A DNA stretch of 64,000 bases from an uncultured Candidatus Saccharibacteria bacterium (GCA_938041435.1 CALISR010000002.1:11394-75393), one strand, 5' to 3'; positions 15,715 to 24,441 are shown, numbered from the stretch's first letter. Numbers and translations: made by a program. The notes: a model not told the origin generated them from the letters alone.

Positions 15715-18036
15715 CTACTCAGCACGGGATACCACCACAAAGCGCCGGCCCACACGTCGAGCCCACCACCATTGCAATACAATCACAGGAATGATAATAG
15801 CAGTACTGGGCCAGAGCAGGAGTAGGTTTGGCGGGGTGAAGTCGAAGAACTGGCGGAGCGGGCCAACACCAAAACTCACTACTGTTACAAACAATACAGC
15901 AAGCATATACAGCATACGCGCAAGGTGAGCCCGCTTATCCAGCTGGATGCCGAGCATGCGGCCAGCCAAAAATACTAGATACACACCGTAGAAGGTCGCC
16001 ACGAGCACTGTCATCGTTGCTACCTCGCCAAGGCGATCTGGGTAGAGTGTGCGGCCAAGCCAATACACACTAGCGACCGTTAGCCCTGTGAGCACTGCAA
16101 TTGGTGCCACCGCCAGCAGGGTGTCGTGCCAGAAGCGCCGGGGGTCAATCCGGTGCCGCGGTGAGGGTGGGAAGAGCGTCCACATAATGGTCGGCATCGT
16201 CACGAGGAAGATATTCATAAAGGTAAGATGGCGCGGCGCATATGGGTACATAATGCCGAGGGTGAGGGTAATGGCCAGTAGCACGACACCATAAATAATC
16301 TTATGGAAGAAGAGCACGCCGATAAGCTCAATAGCCTGCATGATGCGATTACCTAGCTCCATTCCCAGGGGTAGTGACGTAAAGGAGTTGTTGAGCAGGA
16401 TAATATCGGCAACGCGCCGACTAGCTGGTGCACCAGCATACATCGCGACGCCAAGGTCGGCTCGCTTGAGCGCTAAGGCATCATTGACACCATCGCCCAC
16501 CATGCCAGTAAACCGCCCTTGCTCTGAGAAGTGAGCGATGAGCCGTTCCTTTTGCTCGGGTAAGACGCGGGCAAAGATTGTGTGGGTATCGGCCGCCTCG
16601 GCAAAGGCTGTATCATCGAGCTGGGCAAGCTCTGCCCCGGTGATAGCTGCCTCAGGCTGATGGATCCCCGCTGCCTTCGCGATATAGCTGACCGTCCGTG
16701 GGTTATCTCCGCTAATGACGCGAATTGTTACGCCTTGGCCCTGCAAAAATCGCACGGTATCGACCACGCCATGACGCAGACTGTTGCGCAGGACGATTGC
16801 CCCCAGCGGCTGACCCGAGCCAGCGGCGAGCTGCTTAAGTGGCACGCTGCTGTCGGCAAAGCGGGCAAGCAGGAGGACACGCAGGCCGTCATTTGCCCAG
16901 GCGTCGATTTGGGCTTGCTGAGCTGGCGAGAGCGGGGCAAGCCGTGCCACAAACTCTGGTGCACCTAGCATCAGCGTCTGCACTGAGCCAGCAATCTCGG
17001 CCCGCACCCCCGCCATTTTCCGGCTCGATGAGAACGCCATCACCTCTTGGACGTGGGCGGCAGGAGCCTGGTGCGCGACAAGAATTGCCTGGCCAGTCGC
17101 ATTGCCACCACTGGTTTCGTGCGCAACCAGGGCAGCGTAGTGGGCGAGTTGTTCATCACTGGTCGATGGATCAAACGACGCAGCGTGCTCGAACATAACA
17201 TCATCACTTGTTAAGGTGCCCGTCTTATCCACGCAGAGCACGCCAAGCAGTGCCATTGCTTCAATCGCTGAGAGCTTCTGGGGCAGCACTTTAGCCTGAG
17301 CCAGGCGCAGCGAGCCAAAGGCAAGCAGGAGCGAGCTCGCCAGGAGCAGCCCCTCCGGCACAACGGTGATCGCCGCGGTGATAATCGTCTTGAGAATACT
17401 CACGGCCTGCAACTCCGCAACATGGTAGCGCGCAAAGATAAGCAGTGCTAGCACCACTGCCCCATAAGTGAGGACAGTAATGGCACGCTGGATAGCGCGC
17501 TGGAGTGGGGTGGGCTGCGGCGCGTACTGCTTGAGCACAGTGCTGATTGCACCAGCCTTGGTGGCGCTACCAACCGCGGTGACGCGAGCGTGAGCTGTGC
17601 CCGCTACCACTGTTGTGGCTGCATAGATGGTATCACCGGGTGCTTTGTCTACCGCGGCAGATTCGCCCGTGAGCATGCTCTCGTTCACTTCGAGGCCTTT
17701 TGCGTCGAGCACGACGCCATCGGCGGGTAACTCGTCGCCAGCGTGCAGGGCAAGGGTATCACCCACCTGCAGTGCATCGTAGAGCACCTCAGCGACCGTG
17801 CCATCGGCCTGGACGACGCGGGCGCGCGGTGCACTCATTAGCTCAAGCTTACGCAGAGCGCGCTTGGCCCGAATCTCCTGCACGGCACCAATCAGCGAAT
17901 TGACCATAATGACGAACGATATAAACCAGGCATCGCGATACTCCCGCACATAGAGCAGCGCCATAGCAAGGAGCAAAATCGCCAGCACGATGGGCGAGAC
18001 GAAGTTGCGCCGGATGATTGCCAGATAGTCCTTCAT
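15715..18036 (-). CDS. P-type cation-transporting ATPase (PEGL-type)
   Basis: A 773-residue E1-E2 ATPase. Actuator motif TGES (123-126), the M4 motif PEGL (227-230), phosphorylation site DKTGTLT (Asp 270), and hinge motif GDGVNDALAL are intact, so it should be active. PEGL rather than CPx or PEAL places it near CtpE/Exp7-type P-type ATPases, for which Ca2+ transport is reported. There is no N-terminal metal-binding domain. The C-terminal third holds about six TM helices. GGAGAGG lies upstream of the ATG. It is preceded by the 163-residue gene with a 4-bp gap, so the two are probably cotranscribed. Confidence 0.93.
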   Translation of the reverse strand: MKDYLAIIRRNFVSPIVLAILLLAMALLYVREYRDAWFISFVIMVNSLIGAVQEIRAKRALRKLELMSAPRARVVQADGTVAEVLYDALQVGDTLALHAGDELPADGVVLDAKGLEVNESMLTGESAAVDKAPGDTIYAATTVVAGTAHARVTAVGSATKAGAISTVLKQYAPQPTPLQRAIQRAITVLTYGAVVLALLIFARYHVAELQAVSILKTIITAAITVVPEGLLLASSLLLAFGSLRLAQAKVLPQKLSAIEAMALLGVLCVDKTGTLTSDDVMFEHAASFDPSTSDEQLAHYAALVAHETSGGNATGQAILVAHQAPAAHVQEVMAFSSSRKMAGVRAEIAGSVQTLMLGAPEFVARLAPLSPAQQAQIDAWANDGLRVLLLARFADSSVPLKQLAAGSGQPLGAIVLRNSLRHGVVDTVRFLQGQGVTIRVISGDNPRTVSYIAKAAGIHQPEAAITGAELAQLDDTAFAEAADTHTIFARVLPEQKERLIAHFSEQGRFTGMVGDGVNDALALKRADLGVAMYAGAPASRRVADIILLNNSFTSLPLGMELGNRIMQAIELIGVLFFHKIIYGVVLLAITLTLGIMYPYAPRHLTFMNIFLVTMPTIMWTLFPPSPRHRIDPRRFWHDTLLAVAPIAVLTGLTVASVYWLGRTLYPDRLGEVATMTVLVATFYGVYLVFLAGRMLGIQLDKRAHLARMLYMLAVLFVTVVSFGVGPLRQFFDFTPPNLLLLWPSTAIIIPVIVLQWWWARRVGRRFVVVSRAE

Positions 18037-18040
18037 ATCG

Positions 18041-18532
18041 TTATTTTACCTCTCCTCGATGATACTGACACTTCGCGGCAACTCGCCAGCCACTGCGCGC
18101 GTCGCTGTCTGCTTGGTAGATATGGCCGTCCTTTACCTCATCAACGAGAATGAGGGCTGGGTTGTATGGCGCAAGGGTGCGATAGTACATAATGTCGCGA
18201 TCGGTGATGCGCCCAAATCCGGGGAATATTTCGCGAAATTTCTGCCGGCCAAATTCGTCAAAATACTCTGGCTGACCGCGGGGCGGGAAGAATGTCTCAG
18301 CGCGCAGGCCAATTCGCACAGCGATCTTCTTAACATCGCCAAGGAGCAGGCGCGATGGTCCATAGACCAAGCAATAGAGCTGGCCGTCTGTCGCAAAAAA
18401 CACCGATGCCTTGGCGGCAAGCCCCGCGGCAATATTGCGCGCCACCACGCGATCGATCACTAGCTGCACGCCAAAGCGTGCGGCGAGAGCCTTTTGCACA
18501 TATGCAACATCCATGTGGTTACCAAAGTCCAT
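18041..18532 (-). CDS. Conserved-looking hypothetical protein
   Basis: A 163-residue soluble protein, basic and aromatic-rich, with no recognised domain. TATAAT on the minus strand (18540-18545) lies 7 nt before the ATG, so the transcript is probably leaderless and also carries the downstream P-type ATPase gene. It shares a short intergenic region with the divergent helicase gene. No membrane segment or nucleotide-binding motif is visible. Confidence 0.7.
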   Translation of the reverse strand: MDFGNHMDVAYVQKALAARFGVQLVIDRVVARNIAAGLAAKASVFFATDGQLYCLVYGPSRLLLGDVKKIAVRIGLRAETFFPPRGQPEYFDEFGRQKFREIFPGFGRITDRDIMYYRTLAPYNPALILVDEVKDGHIYQADSDARSGWRVAAKCQYHRGEVK

Positions 18533-18601
18533 GATAGATATTATACCGGAATCTCGGCCTGGCCGCTAGAGTCGAGGCGGTGAGTGTGCGATAATGGAGA
18601 C

Positions 18602-21600
18602 ATGTCTGAACACGAATTTTCGACTCGATACACGCACCTCAATAACCAGCAGCGCGCCGCCGTCGATACCATCGATGGGCCACTGCTCGTTGTGGCTGGC
18701 CCCGGCACCGGCAAGACAGAGCTGCTCAGCATGCGCGCCGCCAACATCCTGCGCCAAACAGATGTACTGCCCGAGAATATCCTCTGCCTCACCTTTACCG
18801 ACAGTGGAGCAGCCGCGATGCGCCAGCGCCTGCGCAGCATCATTGGGGCAGATGCCTACCGCGTCGCCATCCATACCTTCCATAGCTTTGGCAGTGAGGC
18901 GATTAATCACCACCGAGAATATTTCTACCACGGTGCATCACGTAAGCCTACTGATGAGCTTGGCAGCTATGAGATTTTGCGCGGTATCCTTGGCAAGCTC
19001 GATCACCATAACCCGTTGAGCAGTAAGCAAAATGGTGAGTTTACCTACCTGCAGGACATTAGCCGCAGTATTAGCCAGCTCAAGCAGGCTGGTCTGAGTA
19101 GCGCAGAGCTTCGGCAGGTTATCGATGCGGACGAGGCGCTTCTAGCGGCCGTCGAGCCACGCCTCAGCGAGGTCTTTGCCGCTGGGCGGATAAGCAAACC
19201 AATGGCCGGCAAGCTCGCTCCGCTGGCGGGCGAAGCAGCTCAGCTGCCACTGCCGCCGTTGCCGCCCACCATTCCACCACTGGCTGATAGCTTCTCGCTG
19301 AGCCTCGCTCGGGTGATCGACGAGACGCTTGACAGCGGTAAGACCACACCGCTCACCGCCTGGCGTAACCACTGGTGCGAGAAGGACGCTACTGGGAGCT
19401 ATGTCCTCAAAGATCGCAAACGCCTCACCAAGCTGCGCGCCCTGGCTGAGGTCTATGATGCATATCTCACCGAGCTGAGCGCAGCTGGTCTCTATGACTA
19501 CGATGATATGATTCTCCAGCTCGCTCAGGCGCTCGATGCCCAGCCTGAGCTGCGCGCCAATCTAGAGGAGCAGTACCAATACATCATGGTAGATGAATTT
19601 CAAGACACCAACCTCGCGCAGCTGCGCATCCTCTTTTCGCTAACGAGTAGCCCCGTCCACGAGGGCCGCCCCAACATTATGGCGGTGGGGGATGACGACC
19701 AAGCAATCTACAGCTTCCAGGGAGCAGATGTGAGCAATATTCACCGCTTCCGCAGCCACTACCGTGATGTGCAGCTGATCGTCTTGACGGATAACTACCG
19801 CTCTAGCAAGGCTATCCTCACACCAGCCCGCGCCGTCATTACTCAGGGGGGTGATCGGTTAGAGGCGGTGCTTCCTGAGCTTGATAAGACGCTCACCGCT
19901 CACCACCAGCCAACCCAGACTGCCGTCAGTCTGGCCGAGCTACCCACTAGCCTAGCCGAACGCCAATGGCTAGCGCAGCAGATTCGCCAGCAGATCGACA
20001 GCGGCACACCGCCCGAGGAGATCGCCGTCCTGGCTCGGCGCCACCGCGAGCTGGTGGCACTAGTGCCGCACCTCCAGGCTGCAGGCATTGCCATCAACTA
20101 CGAGCGGCGCGATAACATTCTCGACAACCCCGTCATCCAAGCACTTGAGCTGCTCGCGCGGGTCATCGACGCCATAGCAGCGGGGGAGTTTCCCACTGCC
20201 GATAGCCTGCTACCAGAGCTAATGGCACACCCAGCCTTTGGCTTTGCTAGCCAGGATATTTGGCAGCTTAGCCTCCAGGCGTGGCGCAACCACCAAACGT
20301 GGGGCGAGACAATGATGGCGAGCCCGACCTTCCAACCCTTGATGGTGTGGCTCATCCATATGGCGTGGCAGGCGCAGCATCAACCGCTTGAGATGGTACT
20401 CGATGATTTGCTTGGTGCCCCGCAGCCAGCCGATAGCCAAAAGACCCAGGCCGCCATAGCTAGTGCGATTACCGAGTACATGACGCAGCAGATGGCCCAA
20501 TTCGACCAGCCAATTAGTCTCTCTACCGAAGCGGCCCCTGCCGTACCCACCGTACATTACCGCTCACCACTGTACGATTATTATTTCTCGCGCGAGAAGC
20601 TTGCCGAGCAGCCCGACGCATACCTTGCCTGCCTTGAGGCCTTGCGGACTCTGCGCAGCCGCGCCCAGGAGTATCGCGGTGATGATGAGACGCTCCGGCT
20701 TGCCGATATACTCGATCTCCTCAGTATGCACCGGCAGTTCAAGACGCCCATCACCACCATCCGCCAGCGTACCGAGGCGCATACCGGCCGCATTAACCTC
20801 ATGACAGCACACAAGGCCAAGGGGCTGGAGTTTGGTCATGTCTACATCATGGGCGCTGTCGATAGCACTTGGGGGCGGCGTGTGCGCTCACCAGTGTCAC
20901 TCATCACGTATCCAGATAATCTTGCTATTGCTCCGGCTGGCAATACATACGACGAGCGCCTCCGCCTCTTTTTCGTCGCCATGACGCGGGCGCGCGACCA
21001 CCTAACTATTAGCTACAGCACCCAAGATGATACCGGCAAAGCAACGCTACCGGCCAGCTTTCTCGACGGCGTCGACCTCACTGCAACTACTATCGACATG
21101 CCCAATGATGTGCCAAGCCTCACCACCCAGCTCACCACCGATTGGCAGCGCCGCCTTGCGCCAGTTGGCACGCCCGAGCCTGATTTGCAGCAGCTTCTCC
21201 AGCCTATGCTCGAGCAGTATAAGCTCTCTAGCACCCACCTTACTGCCTTCTTAGATGTATCGCGGGGTGGGCCCACGGCCTTCTTAACCAACTACTTGCT
21301 GCGCTTTCCGCAGGCACCGAGCCCGCATGCTATCTACGGCAATGCCATCCACCACGTGTTGCAGCGTGCTCACACCCATCTTACCGCTACTGGCAAGGTG
21401 CGACCGGCTGAGGATATCCTGGGCGACTTTGAGCAAGAGCTTAATCGCCAGCCACTGGGGCCAGAGGACTTCGCGTACTTTAGCCGGAAGGGGCTCGATT
21501 CACTGAGCGCCTTCTTGCAGGCCGAGGCGCAGACCTTCCGCCCCGAGCAAAAGACCGAGCTCAGCTTTGCCGGCCAAGGAGTGGTGCTAGGTGATGCTCG

Positions 21601-22033
21601 CCTTACTGGTACGCTCGATCTTGTCGATATCGACCACACTGCCAATACCATCGCCGTTACAGACTACAAGACGGGCAAGCCCGCTCGCAGCTGGCAGGGC
21701 CGCACCGATGCCGAGAAGATTAAGCTGCACAAATACCGCCAACAGCTGATGTTCTACGAGCTCCTTGTGCGCCACTCGCGCGACTATGCGCGCTACGACT
21801 TTGCCGGGGCTACGCTGCAGTTCGTCGAGCCAGATAAGGATACGGGCGATATCCACCAGCTTAGCACCAGCTTTTCTCAGGCCGAGCTGGATGAATTCGC
21901 TCAGCTCATCGCCGCCGTGTGGCACTGCATTACCCACCTTCAGCTGCCCGACACCAGCCACTACCCAGCCACCTACAAAGGTATCCTTGCCTTTGAGGAG
22001 GATCTGCTGCGGCGCATGCAGGAGCGAGAATAG
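18602..22033 (+). CDS. UvrD-family helicase with C-terminal RecB-like nuclease
   Basis: A single chain of 1143 residues. It has a superfamily-1A helicase core: LNNQQRAAV Q-motif, Walker A AGPGTGKTE (Lys 38), FTDSGAAAMRQR (Ia), VDEFQDTN (Walker B), GDDDQAIYSFQGA (III), VLTDNYRSS (IV), MTAHKAKGLEF (V) and FFVAMTRARDHL (VI). A C-terminal PD-(D/E)XK nuclease follows with GTLDLVDI (Asp 1006) and TDYKTGK (Asp 1021, Lys 1023). This is an AddA/RecB-type helicase-nuclease layout, probably for double-strand break processing. The start at 18602 is favoured by TGC-GATAAT, 6 nt upstream (leaderless). No AddB/RecC partner is seen in the window. Confidence 0.92.
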   Translation: MSEHEFSTRYTHLNNQQRAAVDTIDGPLLVVAGPGTGKTELLSMRAANILRQTDVLPENILCLTFTDSGAAAMRQRLRSIIGADAYRVAIHTFHSFGSEAINHHREYFYHGASRKPTDELGSYEILRGILGKLDHHNPLSSKQNGEFTYLQDISRSISQLKQAGLSSAELRQVIDADEALLAAVEPRLSEVFAAGRISKPMAGKLAPLAGEAAQLPLPPLPPTIPPLADSFSLSLARVIDETLDSGKTTPLTAWRNHWCEKDATGSYVLKDRKRLTKLRALAEVYDAYLTELSAAGLYDYDDMILQLAQALDAQPELRANLEEQYQYIMVDEFQDTNLAQLRILFSLTSSPVHEGRPNIMAVGDDDQAIYSFQGADVSNIHRFRSHYRDVQLIVLTDNYRSSKAILTPARAVITQGGDRLEAVLPELDKTLTAHHQPTQTAVSLAELPTSLAERQWLAQQIRQQIDSGTPPEEIAVLARRHRELVALVPHLQAAGIAINYERRDNILDNPVIQALELLARVIDAIAAGEFPTADSLLPELMAHPAFGFASQDIWQLSLQAWRNHQTWGETMMASPTFQPLMVWLIHMAWQAQHQPLEMVLDDLLGAPQPADSQKTQAAIASAITEYMTQQMAQFDQPISLSTEAAPAVPTVHYRSPLYDYYFSREKLAEQPDAYLACLEALRTLRSRAQEYRGDDETLRLADILDLLSMHRQFKTPITTIRQRTEAHTGRINLMTAHKAKGLEFGHVYIMGAVDSTWGRRVRSPVSLITYPDNLAIAPAGNTYDERLRLFFVAMTRARDHLTISYSTQDDTGKATLPASFLDGVDLTATTIDMPNDVPSLTTQLTTDWQRRLAPVGTPEPDLQQLLQPMLEQYKLSSTHLTAFLDVSRGGPTAFLTNYLLRFPQAPSPHAIYGNAIHHVLQRAHTHLTATGKVRPAEDILGDFEQELNRQPLGPEDFAYFSRKGLDSLSAFLQAEAQTFRPEQKTELSFAGQGVVLGDARLTGTLDLVDIDHTANTIAVTDYKTGKPARSWQGRTDAEKIKLHKYRQQLMFYELLVRHSRDYARYDFAGATLQFVEPDKDTGDIHQLSTSFSQAELDEFAQLIAAVWHCITHLQLPDTSHYPATYKGILAFEEDLLRRMQERE

Positions 22034-22259
22034 CTACTCGCGCGACCATTGTGTCGCAAGTGTTCGTGCGTTCGCTGTACACCCGTGCTGCAACGCGCTG
22101 CAGGAGAGAATTATCTATTCTTATCTTTATCCGATTCTCACAGAGAGCGTACGACTATCTGATTACAATAAGTCCGCCTCGTTTATTCTCTGCTGCAAGT
22201 AGTATGCAAGCGAAACGTAAGAACAAAACGAGAATCTCTGCAAGATAAACGCATATTGA

Positions 22260-22288
22260 TTGACAGACTTGCCGTATATTGGTATATA
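22260..22288 (+). promoter_or_regulatory. Strong promoter of hairpin-array RNA 1
   Basis: TTGACA (22260-22265), a 17-bp spacer ending TATATTGG, and -10 TATATA (22283-22288). Predicted start about 22295. The spacer end and -10 are nearly identical to promoters at 46209 and 50666. Confidence 0.8.
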
Positions 22289-22429
22289 TAGTAACAGCTC
22301 AAAACTGAGTGGACTCTGTTTTGGCGTCAGATACGCCAAAACTCGAGGCGCTCAGCACGAGAGCGCACTTGAAAAAGGGGTCCACCGATGTCTTTGCCGA
22401 AACTTCGGCGGAGAGGAGGTGAATACCTC

Positions 22430-22564
22430 ATGTTTGCGTACTACGCAAAAACAAGCCCGCAGGGCTTGTACACAATTAAAACAAAGTGTCGTCATTGCGA
22501 CGCCACTTTGTTTGTAGACGGACTGCGGGACTACCGCTGTCCGGCGTGTTATAAGGATCTTTAA
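22430..22564 (+). CDS. 44-residue zinc-ribbon protein inside RNA 1
   Basis: The ORF has a strong RBS (GGAGAGGAGGTG) but the RBS core GAGGT pairs with ACCTC just before the ATG, a 5-bp hairpin that could switch translation. The product has two zinc knuckles, KCRHC and YRCPAC, separated by about 16 residues, a zinc-ribbon pattern reminiscent of phage Com-type or rubredoxin-like ribbons. The coding region itself is folded into at least five perfect hairpins, unusual for an mRNA. Function unknown; possibly an RNA- or DNA-binding partner of the surrounding transcript. The stop codon lies in the loop of the 22548-22574 hairpin. Confidence 0.55.
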   Translation: MFAYYAKTSPQGLYTIKTKCRHCDATLFVDGLRDYRCPACYKDL

Positions 22565-22655
22565 TCCTTATAACAAAAAGAACGGTCAGCCTCACGTGCG
22601 AGGCTGAGAGAGTAGGTAAGTATAGCAGAATAAGGCTATACACCTATCCGTCACT

Positions 22656-22726
22656 GGAGATATGGGGGACAGGCCCCGCCACGTGTGCTTTGCACACGTC
22701 GGCAGGTTCGATTCCTGCTATCTCCG
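22656..22726 (+). ncRNA. tRNA-like domain 1 (not a canonical tRNA)
   Basis: Acceptor stem GGAGATA/TATCTCC (7 bp), T8, a D-like arm GGGG/CCCC with a 5-nt loop, and a perfect T arm GCAGG-TTCGATT-CCTGC with discriminator G. The anticodon arm is abnormal: an uninterrupted 8-bp stem with a TTT loop, three extra nucleotides before it, and C where U33 should be. No CCA is encoded. It probably mimics the tRNA elbow rather than decoding. Confidence 0.6.
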
Positions 22727-22989
22727 CTACTGGCAAATGCTCCGCTTTTTTCGCGTAGAGCATTGCTATAGCAACCGCCGCAGGTTACCCCTTATCGGGC
22801 AAAGAGGGGCAAGGCGGTATCGTTGCCACTTGGGAGGCAACGATCGAGAAGTCTCATGTTGCGTGTTTTTATGCCGCGCACCGTCGTGCACCTGCCACGG
22901 AGACTTCTTTAAAACACGTGGGACTCGCGAGATTCACTCGCGCCTTGGCTACCCGCCAGGACGAGCAGAACCGCTTGTAGTCTCTCCTG

Positions 22990-23038
22990 AGCTCCTGCAT
23001 CCGCATTATGCGTTGAGGCAGGAGCTTCTTCCTTTTTT
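22990..23038 (+). terminator. Intrinsic terminator of RNA 1
   Basis: AGCTCCTGC/GCAGGAGCT (9 bp) with an inner CGCA/TGCG stem, followed by TTCTTCCTTTTTT. Confidence 0.85.
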
Positions 23039-23082
23039 AGTGCATAACCGTGGTATAGCTGTAAAATTCAGGCGCTCACTAC

Positions 23083-23111
23083 TTGACAATCCTCACTAGG
23101 TAGATTACAAT
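23083..23111 (+). promoter_or_regulatory. Promoter of hairpin-array RNA 2
   Basis: TTGACA (23083-23088), a 17-bp spacer and TACAAT (23106-23111). Predicted start about 23118. The spacer does not share the TATATTGG element of RNA 1. Confidence 0.8.
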
Positions 23112-23117
23112 TATCTC

Positions 23118-23425
23118 TACCCTTACAAGAGGCTCGCCGGATCTGCTCCGGCTTGAGTTTTTGTAAGGAGGTCGGTCGATGGTGACCGACCTGGGATGCC
23201 CCGTTTGGTATAGGGGTACGAGAGGTTTGCTTGTCAATGGCGATAAGCATGTGAGGGTTCTCGTAGCAGGTTCGACTCCTGCCATCCCAGCTATGTGAGC
23301 GCCCTCCAAGGAAATGCCTTGGAGGAGTCAACCCCGGAAGGGGGGTGATCTATAATAGATCATGCTCACACCCATCCCCCACGTCCGCGCACCCATTACT
23401 ACGCATGCGGGCGTGGGGGCTCTCC
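23118..23425 (+). ncRNA. Hairpin-array RNA 2 with tRNA-like domain
   Basis: About 300 nt of consecutive stems. CTTACAA/TTGTAAG encloses GCCGGA/TCCGGC. AGGTCGGTC/GACCGACCT is next, then a tRNA-like domain (23192-23290). TGTGAGC/GCTCACA then encloses CCTCCAAGG/CCTTGGAGG and CCCC-GGAA-GGGG. A final CCCCCACG/CGTGGGGG stem (about 23376-23418) is a likely 3' boundary, though without a clear T tract. It lies between RNA 1 and the leaderless dus gene. No ORF with an RBS was found. Its proximity to RNA 1 and shared T arm suggest a related function. Confidence 0.6.
23192..23290 (+). ncRNA. tRNA-like domain 2 with expanded anticodon arm
   Basis: Acceptor TGGGATG/CATCCCA, a D arm CCCC-GTTTGGTATA-GGGG with a conserved-looking GG, T arm GCAGG-TTCGACT-CCTGC and discriminator G. 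The anticodon stem TACGAGA/TCTCGTA opens into a 35-nt insertion with its own hairpin GCTTGTC/GATAAGC instead of a 7-nt loop. The nucleotides between acceptor and D arm are missing and no CCA is encoded. A translation role is unlikely unless the insertion is spliced. Confidence 0.6.
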
Positions 23426-23454
23426 CCTGATCAATTGTGTTATAATAGCTTGAT

Positions 23455-24441
23455 ATGACGTCGTTTTGGAATGATTTGCCGCAGCCGTTTTTTGTTTTGG
23501 CACCAATGGAGGCGGTGACGGATGTGGTGTTTCGCCACGTGGTAGAGCGGGCTGGTGCGCCCGATGTGTTTTTTACTGAGTTTGCTAATGCGACGGGCTG
23601 GGTACACGCTGGTGACAGGGCAATTGCTGGCCGGCTCGTCAGGACGGACGACGAGTACCCCCTCGTGGCGCAGATCTGGGGTGGCGAGCCAGGTGATATG
23701 GAGCAATTTGCCCAGCACTGCGCACGCCTGGGCTTTGCAGGGATTGACATCAACATGGGCTGCCCCGCCAAGAGTGCCATCAAGAGCGGGGGTGCAGCGC
23801 TGATTCGCAATCCAGACGTTGCGGTAGCCGCTATCGCCGCGGCCAAGACGGCTGGCTTGCCAGTCAGCGTGAAGACCCGCCTTGGCTACAGCACTATCGA
23901 CGAGTGGCGGGCGTGGCTCACGACGCTGCTTCAGCAAGATATTGTCAATCTGACCGTTCACCTACGCACCAAGAAGGAGATGAGCAAGGTAGCGGCGCAC
24001 TATGAGCTCATCGATGATATCGTGGCGCTGCGCGATGCGATCGCGCCGCAGACACTGCTCACCATCAATGGCGATATTCGCGATCGGGCGCATGGCATGG
24101 CGCTGGTGGCAGCTCACCCGGGCGTCAATGGGGTGATGATTGGCCGTGGGGTGTTTGCCGATCCATTTTGCTTTGCGCCGCACGCCGATGGTGTCGCGCA
24201 GGGTAGTAGTTCTCTGGCGCAGCGCAACTTCGCCCTCCTTCGCTACCACCTTGATCTTTTCGACCACTGGCAGCCACGGCTCGGCCGGCCATACGAGACG
24301 CTCAAACGCTTCTACAAGATCTACATCCGCGATTTCGACGGTGCGAAGGAGCTGCGCGACCAGCTGATGCACACCACCAGCACGGCCGAGGCGCGGCACG
24401 TCATCCACCAGTGGCATGAAGCGATGTCTGTGTCTGAGTAG
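23455..24441 (+). CDS. dus: tRNA-dihydrouridine synthase
   Basis: A 328-residue FMN-dependent TIM-barrel enzyme that reduces uridines in the tRNA D loop. Motifs: APMEAVTDVVFR at the N-terminus, NMGCPAK with the catalytic Cys 103, VKTRLGY, VHLRTKKEMS in place of the usual H-GRT, and IGRGVFADPF for phosphate binding. The HLRTKK variant lacks the common Gly-Arg-Thr, so it may be a subfamily member. TGT-TATAAT (23441-23446) lies 8 nt before the ATG with no RBS (leaderless). Confidence 0.92.
   Translation: MTSFWNDLPQPFFVLAPMEAVTDVVFRHVVERAGAPDVFFTEFANATGWVHAGDRAIAGRLVRTDDEYPLVAQIWGGEPGDMEQFAQHCARLGFAGIDINMGCPAKSAIKSGGAALIRNPDVAVAAIAAAKTAGLPVSVKTRLGYSTIDEWRAWLTTLLQQDIVNLTVHLRTKKEMSKVAAHYELIDDIVALRDAIAPQTLLTINGDIRDRAHGMALVAAHPGVNGVMIGRGVFADPFCFAPHADGVAQGSSSLAQRNFALLRYHLDLFDHWQPRLGRPYETLKRFYKIYIRDFDGAKELRDQLMHTTSTAEARHVIHQWHEAMSVSE

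Larger units (their letters stand above)
22295..23038 (+). ncRNA. Hairpin-array RNA 1 (about 745 nt, structured, unknown class)
   Basis: It runs from a consensus promoter to an intrinsic terminator. Almost every segment is a perfect stem-loop: 22318-22342 (10 bp), 22451-22469 (8 bp), 22481-22511 (8+4 bp), 22519-22543, 22548-22574 (11 bp), 22586-22607 (8 bp), 22613-22646, 22819-22844 (9 bp) and 22926-22942. A first three-way junction is closed by 22311-22316/22378-22383. A 9-bp stem (22847-22855/22900-22908) encloses a loop whose CGTGTTTT (22862-22869) pairs with AAAACACG (22911-22918), a pseudoknot. A tRNA-like domain lies at 22656-22726. The architecture recalls large ornate phage and environmental RNAs such as GOLLD or ROOL, but I cannot assign a class. 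It also contains a small ORF. Confidence 0.7.

Noticed and set aside
22656..22726. Functional tRNA-Lys (anticodon TTT)
   Set aside because: U33 is C, the anticodon stem is an 8-bp hairpin with a 3-nt loop, extra nucleotides precede it, and the D loop is too short.
22260..23425. tmRNA (ssrA) or RNase P RNA
   Set aside because: No tag-peptide ORF ending in an ALAA-like sequence and no tRNA halves at the transcript ends; the conserved GAGGAAAGTCC and ACAGNRA elements of RNase P RNA are absent.
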